A DNA stretch of 64,000 nt from Toxonevra muliebris (Eukaryota; Arthropoda; Insecta; Diptera; Pallopteridae), in assembly GCA_963691655.1 (NCBI GenBank), contig OY829326.1:87909235-87973234 (forward strand), in the 5' to 3' direction. The notes beneath the pieces are model-generated. The model ran no database searches, was not told where the DNA came from, and saw nothing but the letters and a program-made list of their open reading frames with translations. Positions 56,104 to 64,000 of the stretch are shown here, piece after piece (the stretch's first letter is position 1; every line of letters starts with the position of its first letter). The position numbers and the translations under genes were made by a program.

Positions 56104-57859
56104 TGTTTTTGGCTTAAAAATAAATAATTTTACCGTCTGACGAAGAGAAGTTCTTGGTTGTGACTTGGATGATTATTTTCAGATGAGAAGCTGCATTTTT
56201 ATTCATTTCATAAACTTATACAACAGAAAACTCCAAATTCTCCAAGTCTTAATAAAAAAAAATAAATTTTAAATACGAGCCGACTATTCTCTGTTAGAAA
56301 CTGAAATGCTTTGCCATCTATAAACAACATAGCAAAACTTAAAACATCCATTTGTTGTTGCTCTTTACTCACTCATTGACATTAATTTTGTAATATCAGA
56401 TTCGCTTCTCAAATATCTTTACATTAATGTACCCTTTTCTCATTAGACCTAAGGATCGATTCTGATCTAAGCCCGTTCTGAGTTTTCCCTGACGCTTAGT
56501 TAAAACGGAGATAATATCTGACCTCTCTACTTTTTTTTACCTTTAATATTTTAATTCCCAATATGTAAAGAAAATATTTTCCTTTTAATATTTAAATTGT
56601 ATACTTTTAAAATGTATGCAATACTTTTACCATAAACTTTGTACATACATCACATGCACTCTAAAATCCATTAAAATATATATTGAATCCATGTATGCGA
56701 TTTATTGTTATAATATTCCAGCATTGCCACACTGGATACGACTTCTAGACTACCACAACTACTGCATGCGCTGAGAATCTCTTCAACTGTTCCACATTCA
56801 AGTGAAACATTATAATCTTGTGCAAAAATTCAAATTTTTCATATTTACATAAATATATACATAACTCACACATTCACCGTGTATTCTCGTATTACGGAAG
56901 ATTGAGAAAAATGTTTTCTTTAATGGAAAAATTGTTATTGATTTTTTTCTATAAATAAAGTGCAGATGTCTATTGAGTAAATATGCACGAGGATATGAGC
57001 ATATGTCCATATTATACGGAAATTATGCAATATTTTTAAAATATTTAATTCCTGCGTTTGAAAAATTTTTAAATTAAAAGCTAATTAATTGACCATAGTT
57101 AAAAGAAGGACGAATAAAACTATTTTGAGAAATATAAAAAGGTATGTAAATTTCCGTCTCTGTATACGTTGTTGTTGTGTTACCTAAATTAACTAACAAC
57201 ATGGAACAATAGTCAAGACTTTGAAAAATTAACGCTTAGATTTAATTTTCATAGTCTACTAAAAATATAACAAATTTGGCTAATTTTTCCTCATCGAGAT
57301 ATTAAACTTTTCCAGTTTTAAACGCAGAGAACAGGCAGCTAAAAATAGTTAGGAATTAGCGTAAGCCAAATAAATATGCATATCTTACAGAAACATGAAG
57401 TTAACTTCTTAAGGGGGTATTCCATTTTAAAATTTTAACATCGTTTTTTTTTTTTTTTTGATTTTTGGGTTCCTTACAAGTAGTTTCAAGAATAGTCACC
57501 TAAAATATTAGTGGAAAATTCGAAGTAAAGCAAAAATTATACATACAATGGTGCCTTGGTGTACTAAATAAAAAAGACCTTATGTCCAAAAACAAGTTTT
57601 CGAGAAAGAGAACAATTATTTGGTTTCGAAATCGTTACTCAGGGATTTTCAGGGTCATAGATGACAAATCTGATATAAGATTTTTAAAATTTAAAATAGC
57701 GGATGCAATAAAGTGAACAATTAAACCAACGAAGCCGGTTGTTATATCACGTGAACTGTTTCCACAATTTCCCTAATCTTTATTGAATTTTGTGGTTTGC
57801 TGAACTTCAGATGCCCCGATGGCAGCAGATTCAAGGTAAGTTAAATAGCTGAAGAAGAG
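56104..57859. other. no recognisable gene
   Basis: AT-rich. A poly(T) run lies at about 57446-57461, preceded by 'ttaagggggtattccatttt', which may be one end of an element. The minus frame at 56810-57010 is unsupported. Confidence 0.35.
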
Positions 57860-58090
57860 TTTAGTTTGTAGATTCAATGGCTGCTTGATTATGAGTGAAG
57901 ATGTAAATCTCACATGGTGATAAGTCACTGCACTTCAGCCAGTCAGCTACTTCTTTAATCGCCGACAATAGGCGAATAGATCTCTGAATGCCCAGACTAT
58001 TATTAAAGATACCCCTTTCCCACTTTGCCGTTCAGTTTAAAGCCATTAGTAAAAAACTGAATGGAATTCCAGGGCTGAACTAACCTCTCC
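57860..58090 (-). pseudogene. RNase H fragment of a non-LTR retrotransposon
   Basis: The minus-strand translation across a few frameshifts reads FFTNGFKLNGKVGKG (the 'TDGSK' start of RNase H with D changed to N). It continues AIKEVADWLKCSDLSPCEIY and IFTHNQAAIES, the last matching the conserved 'SDSQAAI' block. It is a dead LINE ORF2 fragment. It repeats the domain seen at 58430-58720, so it comes from a different copy. Confidence 0.65.
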
Positions 58091-58429
58091 GCCCATTCCT
58101 ATCTGGTAGGTATATGCGTGATGAATTTGTGCGTACTTTCATTCTAAGTTGATCCAAAAAGATGCAATTTACGTCTTGCGAAATATTATTGCTCTGAAAG
58201 TATTATTTAATTCTGCTGATATTGATGTCAAGTTTCATATATACGAAATAAATTTTTAAAAACGAATTTACAAAAGTTTAGCATGGAATATTCCGTTTAC
58301 ATTTCAAGAATTTCAAGGAAATTTCAAGATAAAATATCCCGCAGGTTTTTTAGAAAATCGACTTTAACAAGCCTATTTCTTTGCAGAAAGTAAATAAACT
58401 AAGCATTTTCGATTGTCACCAGGAATCTA

Positions 58430-58720
58430 AACCCCTCCACTAGTCATTGTGTAATTGAGGTCAGGCATCCACACCAACGTTGCTAAATTTCTACACGCAA
58501 ACCTGTTGATTTTGACAATTATTTCGTCAACAACTTTCGATCCAATAGTGTAAGCCTCTAAGGCTTTAGTACTTGTCTGGCTAACAGAGCAGATATAAAA
58601 ATACGGTTACCCCACCTTTTCCTATTCCACCCTGTTGATTACAGAATAGACAACAGCTTCAGCTTGGTTTTCCATTAAAGATCCATCAGTGTACTTTCGC
58701 AAAATTTCACATTTTCTTAT
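58430..58720 (-). pseudogene. RNase H fragment of a second LINE copy
   Basis: The minus strand reads RKYTDGSLMENQAEAVVYS at its upstream side (about 58640-58710), the start of RNase H with its catalytic aspartate. After a gap it reads SVSQTSTKALEAYTIGSKVV and then NLATLVWMPD, matching 'SQA-IKAL' and 'VTLVWVPGH'. Stops and small deletions interrupt. SINE copy C lies just upstream, and a likely reverse transcriptase piece at 59715-59840 may belong to the same original insertion. Confidence 0.7.
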
Positions 58721-58743
58721 AGTATAACGGACGACGACGAAGA

Positions 58744-58967
58744 TTAACGCCGATTCCGGAACGGCAGTGTGGCAATTTTTTATCGGCTTGGTAGTTTTGC
58801 CATTGCCAACCAAGGTGTGTACTTGTACACTTTCTTATAATTATCATATACTTCATATTGATAGTGAATATAAACAGGTTATGAGAGTTAACCATCAGGC
58901 CAACACGGGGAACGAGCCGGTAACCGGGTGAAACTACCCACTACCCGCTAGACTATCAAGGTCGTCA
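58744..58967 (-). mobile_element. tRNA-derived SINE, copy C
   Basis: On the minus strand it starts 'gacgaccttgatagtctagc' (box A), then 'ggttaccggctcgttccccg' (box B region), 'gttaactctcataacctg', 'gaagtatatgataattata' and 'aagtgtacaagtacaca', and ends 'ggaatcggcgttaat'. Same order as the copies at 2352 and 19815. It lies between two parts of a degraded LINE. The minus frames at 58622-58895 are translations of it and the LINE. Confidence 0.85.
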
Positions 58968-59714
58968 GCCATTTGCGATAGTTCTACTGAAAATACAGCT
59001 GACGAGGATGGAAACCACAGCGATGTATGAATTATGCACCATACAGATTGACGACGGCAGCTACACGGCTACATCTGTCAAATTATAAAAACAACATGTT
59101 CTAATGGAGACGATTATTTTGGCGACGACATGACCACAAAAAAAAAAAAAAAAAAAAAACAGAGAGAGAAGAGAGTTTGATTTTTTTTTGTTTTGATGTG
59201 TTTGCTGCAGGTGGTGCCGCTTCCATTGTGTTTAGTAGCTGACTACACGACGACAGTTGTAGCCGACAGAATTTCGTAGTCGTGTGTTCGTGTAGCTGCT
59301 GTAGTCAATGTGTATGGACCATTATAGTTACGCACTTCTTGTTTTTGTTATTTATTTACTAAGATCCCAAAAAGAGACCGGAAAAACGTTCACTATTTGG
59401 TTTCAGGTGGAATATATTTAATCTTCTCTCTTAAAACTCTGCGTCATTTTGTAATCCTCATATATTCATCAACAAATACATCCCTGCTTTTGGTTTTTGC
59501 CGACATTCTTATGCAACCTATCTTCGCTTCCTGCCCACCGTGTTTGGTTCCCGCTCGTCCTTAACGTACAGAACCGGAACTTCCCTTCAAGTTTTGGCCA
59601 GTTTGTATTGGATTTTATACCACTGTACGACATAACGAGTAACTAACTCTTAGGTATAGTTAAACAATGAGTAGGCACATTCGCTCAAAACATTTCACAT
59701 AAAATTATACGTTC
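58968..59714. other. no supported gene; probable interior of a degraded LINE
   Basis: Contains a long A run at 59138-59159 and 'cgacgac' words. Its position between reverse transcriptase and RNase H fragments suggests that part of it is LINE sequence mutated beyond recognition. Confidence 0.35.
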
Positions 59715-59840
59715 AAGACAGTTGGTCAAGTGGCAGCTTTCTTGTGTTGCCTCTTCTCAGATTTACCGATAAGGCTTGTTCGCAGTACCAACCCTTAATA
59801 TTATTTAGACCGGATCTCATCTGCATACATAATAATGTCA
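59715..59840 (-). pseudogene. possible LINE reverse transcriptase fragment
   Basis: The minus-strand frame includes MQMRSGLNNIKGWYCEQALS followed by VNLRRGNTRKLPLD. This resembles the helix after the YADD box in I/R1/Jockey-type enzymes ('AL--I--WC---GLSVNP-KT'). It lies about 1.0 kb upstream, on the same strand, of the RNase H fragment at 58430-58720. After removing the 224-base SINE, that distance is close to the spacing in the intact copy at 33696-35603. Confidence 0.5.
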
Positions 59841-61807
59841 AGGACAGAGTAATGAGTGTGGCTATAAAGACGTTGATGTATGTACACATTCGTTTGCAAT
59901 CCAAAATTTAAATTTTCCAGTTTTTTGGCTCACTTAGATTTAATATCAGTGGTCTACTATATAAGACGATTGGACTTAAAATGACGAAAATAGTATTTTA
60001 TGAACAGTATTAAGTCCACTTCGTTTCGCTGGAGGAAAAAATTCTAGTTTACGCTCTCCTGTAAAATTCACATTCTGTGACTTATTACGCTTTTGCTTTG
60101 AGGTACGGATATTTTAATTTAAATCAAATACTTCAGACGAACTCTTTTGAACTGATACAACCGAAAGTGGGTGGAATAAATATCCCAACTACATTTAGTT
60201 ATTTTTATTATTGCACAACAAAACTTTCGATACCTTTTCGTAACGGAACTTGAACTATGAACATTATTATTTATTTATATTAAAATTTTAAGTAAATAAT
60301 ATTGTAAATTTGTATGCAGGAAGTTGTAAAATGTAATTTTTTCCAATTATATTAAACTTGATTACGTTTTCATTTCATGCACTGTTTTATAGTTTGAATG
60401 CATTGATAAGAGAAATCTTGCTTGATAAGAAAAAAATAATATGTATTAAAATACAAATAATTTATTATTGCGCCTATCTCAAAATACTGTTAATGTACAT
60501 AATACAACATTAATAAAGAAAATTATACATTAAATAAAGTACGGCAGATAAACAGAAATAAAACAAAAACAACAAACACTGGAAAGCATTATTAAATGCC
60601 AAATAAGGACAACAATGTTATTATTCTTTTTGTTGTTGCTGTTGTTGTGACCTTGCCACAAAACAAATTTTAAATTTTATATTTATTTATGCTATTTATT
60701 TTTGGTTTGGTTTCAGAATTTTTTTTTTTTTTTTTTTGTTTTGTTTACATTAGGTTCTTAAATGTTATTTATAATTATACATATATACATATGTTCATTT
60801 ATTTCGATTAAAACTATGGAAACACATGCAATTAGTGACTAAAAGTATATAAAGTATATGGAAAAGCTTCATCATGTTTTTCAATTAAAAAAAATAAGGA
60901 CTTCTAAACTACAAATGAATTAAATTGAAAAAACTCAAATACAGCATACAAAATTATTCAGTACCGAGAAATTTCATAGTCATTGACGCTTGAATGTGCA
61001 GTGCCGTGGAAAATTTCAGGCCCCCACCTACCACCCACTCAACTGAACTCGGTTAGCACGGCAGCTCACATTTCCTATAAGGTTTAAAATTCAACCAGAA
61101 TAAACAAATAAATAATAAAAAAAAATAAATGGAATCAAAACAAAAATTGTTTACGCACACACATACACAATTGAATTTTCCTTTCGTTTCAACTGAAAAT
61201 TGTGTGCGAATTCGAATTCGCCGTAAAATAAATAAATAGTTACAATTTTTCTCTGTGTGTTTATACAATTTTCAGTTAATGGCAGTCAGTGTAAAAATGT
61301 TGTGTTGTTGTTTTGGGAACAGGAGCGGTTCGAGGAGATTGATTCGGGCGTGTATAATTTCCAATATGTAATTTTATGTAACTTTGACTGAGAAATTAAA
61401 ACACTCAATTTGTACAAATTTGTTTACTTGCAAATATGTATCTACGCATGTATTTTGGTTATTAGCCCAATAACTATATGTAAATATCATTACTAATTTG
61501 ATCTGGCGGTATGAGAAAAATTTACAAGTGAAGTGAATTGGCAAAAATTTAAAATTTAGGTCTTCCATAAACTCGAAAACTAGTTTGAAATTAATATAAG
61601 GACTCAGCATCGACATTATTGCTCCGGAATCGTTAAGATCGCGGCAATTCTTTATCTAATTATTAACAGAGATGGTGCCAGCATCAAATAGTGAATTTTT
61701 ATTACCTACCTGCCAGAGAAAGGTGAGCTCTCCAGGCGTAAAAATTAAGAAGGGCTAAGTATGATCGACAGACACGCTTAGGCCTGAACGGCCGATTGTG
61801 ATACCAC
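59841..61807. other. no recognisable gene
   Basis: Very AT-rich with a poly(T) run at about 60720-60737 and a 'gttgttgctgttgttgtg' tract at about 60632. Minus frames at 61053-61616 have no recognisable domain. Confidence 0.35.
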
Positions 61808-61986
61808 ATAGTTGGACCTACAGTTTAACGCCGATCGCAATTTTTTATCACATTGGTGGTTTTGCCTTCATATCGATAGAGAATATAAGAAGGTTATAAG
61901 AATTAACCAACAGACCAAGACGGAAATCGAGCCCTAACCTCCCGGATGAAAGTCTAGTGCACTACCACTACACTATCTAGGTCGTC
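61808..61986 (-). mobile_element. tRNA-derived SINE, copy D (internally deleted)
   Basis: The minus strand starts 'gacgacctagatagtgtagt' and has a box B-like 'gggctcgatttccg', 'ggttaattcttataacc' and 'ttctctatcgatatg'. It then jumps to 'gcaaaaccaccaatgtgata' and ends 'cgatcggcgttaaactgtag'. Compared with copies A-C it lacks about 60 bases of the central body, including the 'gtgtacaagtacac' block. Confidence 0.8.
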
Positions 61987-62114
61987 ATGTACATATGAAA
62001 CAACGACCTGTTTTTCGTCTTGGTTCCAAATGCTGTACATTGAGATTCGAACCTAGCATTATATTTTCAACAATTTTTCGAGCGCGCGATGATGTGGGCA
62101 TTTTAGAATGACTT

Positions 62115-62297
62115 TCAATTATTCGTTTTACCATCGAATCGAATGCAATTGCGGATCAATTTGAATTTTTTGAGAGACATTGCACCATTCTCATCGTCCC
62201 ATAACTGCGCTACAATAAGAATGCAGAAAGAAGCACAGGTGTCGATGTTAGAGTAGGCGTTCATTCTTGGACCTACAAACCAATTCAAGCACGGCAT
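62115..62297 (-). pseudogene. possible piggyBac-type transposase fragment
   Basis: A 60-codon minus frame contains VAQLWDDENG and then MSLKKFKLIRNCIRFDGKTN. The order of an 'LW' segment followed by 'MS--KF--I---IRFD' resembles the region before the first catalytic aspartate in piggyBac-type transposases. No catalytic motifs follow, because the frame ends within four codons. Similarity is short, and other origins are possible. Confidence 0.4.
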
Positions 62298-62559
62298 ATT
62301 TTTATATGTAGGGCATATAATAAAGGAAAGGAAAGAAATAGATCAAAATACATGCCTGAGACAATATTAGCACTATTTCTACATGAAACTTGAACGTTTA
62401 CATCAATTGGCTCATAAGAATATTGAATTGTTTTATCCTTTCATAAATACGCAGTGTTTGGGTCAGCAGCCAAAATTAACTACATGCAGGATACAGGCGA
62501 CCGATGAAGGTTAACATATAAGCCTTCATCACCTTGCTTGTTGTGGCTTCCAAATAACT
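62298..62559. other. no recognisable content
   Basis: AT-rich spacer with no feature recognised. Confidence 0.35.
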
Positions 62560-62790
62560 ATTGATTTCCATCATACCGCCCTTCACACAAACTTTCATTG
62601 CCTTCCTTGCTACTGTTCCCTGCATAAGCCGTTTCAAGCGATTCGTTTCTACAGGAGCTGACACTCCACCCTCCCTGAATCATTTGTATAAAAACTACCA
62701 CATTCTGCCCAACAACTACTGTCAACATATCGTTTTCACAAACAAGCTTTCAACTTTCAATGTTTTCCTTGCTATGGTTTCTCAGGTATA
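62560..62790. repeat. degenerate minisatellite-like array, right end
   Basis: Repeat units like those at 1-480. 'cgcccttcacacaaactttc' plus 'attgccttccttgctactgttcc' lies at 62577-62620. 'aacaactactgtcaacatat' plus 'ttcacaaacaagctttc' and 'tgttttccttgctatggtt' lies at 62709-62780. The 123-codon forward frame at 62561-62932 and the minus frame at 62476-62664 are by-products of this repeat. Confidence 0.55.
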
Positions 62791-62981
62791 CTGTTTATTC
62801 AGAGGTTCAACGCCCACTTACTCTAACCCATTCACTTTTTTTATTTCAGCATCCCACTGGCAATCAAAGTTCTCGTGCCCACTATCAATGATGTACCAAA
62901 AATGTGGTATTTTAGGAAATACACCGTATTAAAAATCAAGGTTGCATAGAAGATGTCACACTCACTACTCAATCCAACAAC

Positions 62982-63345
62982 CAGAGTTGGGTAGTAATGA
63001 TTCCTTTAGGAATTAAATTCCATCTCATTCCAATTACATGGAATTGTAATTGGTACTTTAATGTTTTAAATTCCTTAGTAATGGAATTGATAAAACTTTC
63101 AATTCCATTACAAGGAATTGTAATCGGTAATTAAATTTTTTAAATTCCTAAGTAATGGAATTGAAAAAATTTTCGATTCCATTACAAGGAATTGTATTTT
63201 GTAATTAAAAATAAATCAATTCCTTAAAGGAATTGAAAATGTAATTGAATAGAAAGGAATTTAATATTTAAGTGTAATCAATTACTTTCTTGGAATTGAA
63301 TTCCAATTTAGTTGGAATGATTCCTAAAAAGTAATTGATTCCCTT
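62982..63345. mobile_element. palindrome-rich repeat with hAT-like end, second copy
   Basis: Begins CAGAGTTGGGTAGTAATGAT and continues with at least six alternations of 'aattcc' and 'ggaatt' blocks ('attccattacaaggaattg' occurs twice with small changes). The right part, from 'aattccttaaaggaattg' to 'ttccaatttagttgg', is the inverse of 33519-33620. It is the inverted counterpart of the copy split by the LINE. The interior can form many alternative hairpins. Confidence 0.7.
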
Positions 63346-64000
63346 TTTTAAGAAAATCCCATGCCTCTCTATTTTTCCATTCTATCATTATCTCCCTTTT
63401 TAAGAGCCTTCTGGGGGTGGAAAAACTCTAAATAAAATAAAATATTGCTTTTTATTACCTTTCAAATAAGTCCAATTTTACAAGGATCCGATAATTTTTT
63501 CTTTTTTTATTAATTTTTAAACTTTTTAAACACAGTTTCAGGACAAAAACAGTTACTAACCCAGAAAAACTGTGAATGCAGGATTTTTATATATATATTT
63601 TTATTCTTAAGGAAGAAAACAATAGAAGTAAAAAATATTTAAACCCCGTTCAATAGATTATAAATTTTATTTTGTCTTTTTTCCTTTGCACTGACAATAT
63701 CAAAAATTATAAGAACGTTCCCACATTTCTGGAGAGATCAGAGCCCCCAAAACTCTCCTCTAAATACGGCATTGACTAAAAGGATATCCATGTATCTTGG
63801 TTTGTATCGTATTGTACGATTAGAGTGCGCTCGCTTTGAGCAGCACTTAAGCTAAAGAGTCCATTGTATTCTTTAGTTTGGTTTCTTGATCAACCGATCA
63901 CTGGGTGTACTTACCCAGTATCTCTTTAAGCTTCACTTTCTATTTTTAAAATGATGATTTCAACAAAAAAAAATTATAAGTACTAAGACTGGTAAATTCT
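63346..64000. other. no recognisable gene
   Basis: AT-rich. A short hairpin 'cactgggt...acccagt' lies at about 63900-63919. No other feature recognised. Confidence 0.35.

Noticed and set aside
62561..62932. 123-codon forward open frame
   Set aside because: It is created by the degenerate minisatellite shared with 1-480, has no recognisable domain, and the opposite strand is also open.
1..64000. CRISPR arrays, bacterial operons or a phage-like system
   Set aside because: Repeats here have no regular spacer structure, there are no prokaryotic gene clusters, and the composition and elements are those of an insect nuclear genome.

Overview
This window is AT-rich nuclear DNA of an insect, most likely a higher dipteran. 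I favour a tephritid-type fruit fly because of the abundant TACATATGTATGTA-like microsatellites, the CAACAA/GTTGTT trinucleotide runs, and the mix of Tc1, hAT, piggyBac-like, Jockey/R1/I-type LINE and tRNA-SINE debris. The species is an inference. There is no bacterial-style gene organisation, CRISPR array or operon. The window reads as intergenic or long-intron sequence built from layers of transposable elements.

The only long intact coding region is the 3' part of a non-LTR retrotransposon ORF2 (33696-35603, + strand). It carries reverse transcriptase, RNase H and a CCHC knuckle, and sits between perfect 14-bp target duplications. It landed inside an older palindrome-rich repeat whose second copy is at 62982-63345. 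Other LINE pieces lie at 24835-25115, 39309-39490, 45176-45590 (captured inside a hAT-like element), and 57860-59840 on the minus strand, where a SINE interrupts. Five decayed Tc1-like transposases lie at 12965-13750 (-), 30540-31240 (+), 39610-40100 (+), 47320-48150 (-) and 50181-51115 (+).

Non-autonomous DNA elements are dense. They include hAT-like elements (3059-3751 with an 8-bp duplication, 18465-18981, 35908-36565, 44958-45980), TTAA/piggyBac-like elements (5428-5547, 10943-11433, perhaps 25836-26288), TA-flanked elements (11805-12793, 21428-21604, 38601-38892) and several foldbacks. A 770-bp near-perfect inverted repeat lies at 32421-33190. A solo LTR (20717-21184, with gagac duplications) splits one arm of a larger inverted repeat. 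Four copies of one tRNA-derived SINE family and one copy of another are present.

Host gene signal is weak. The best candidate is a two-exon small reading frame at 43989-44490 with canonical splice sites, followed by a TATA/donor context near 28368-28528. The stretches between named features are mostly AT-rich sequence without recognisable content, and they are listed as such. I see no convincing novel multi-gene system. The most notable structures are the nested insertions, the long hairpin, a triple 18-bp palindrome (22831-23315), a pre-miRNA-like hairpin (46696-46770), and a degenerate minisatellite shared by both ends of the window.
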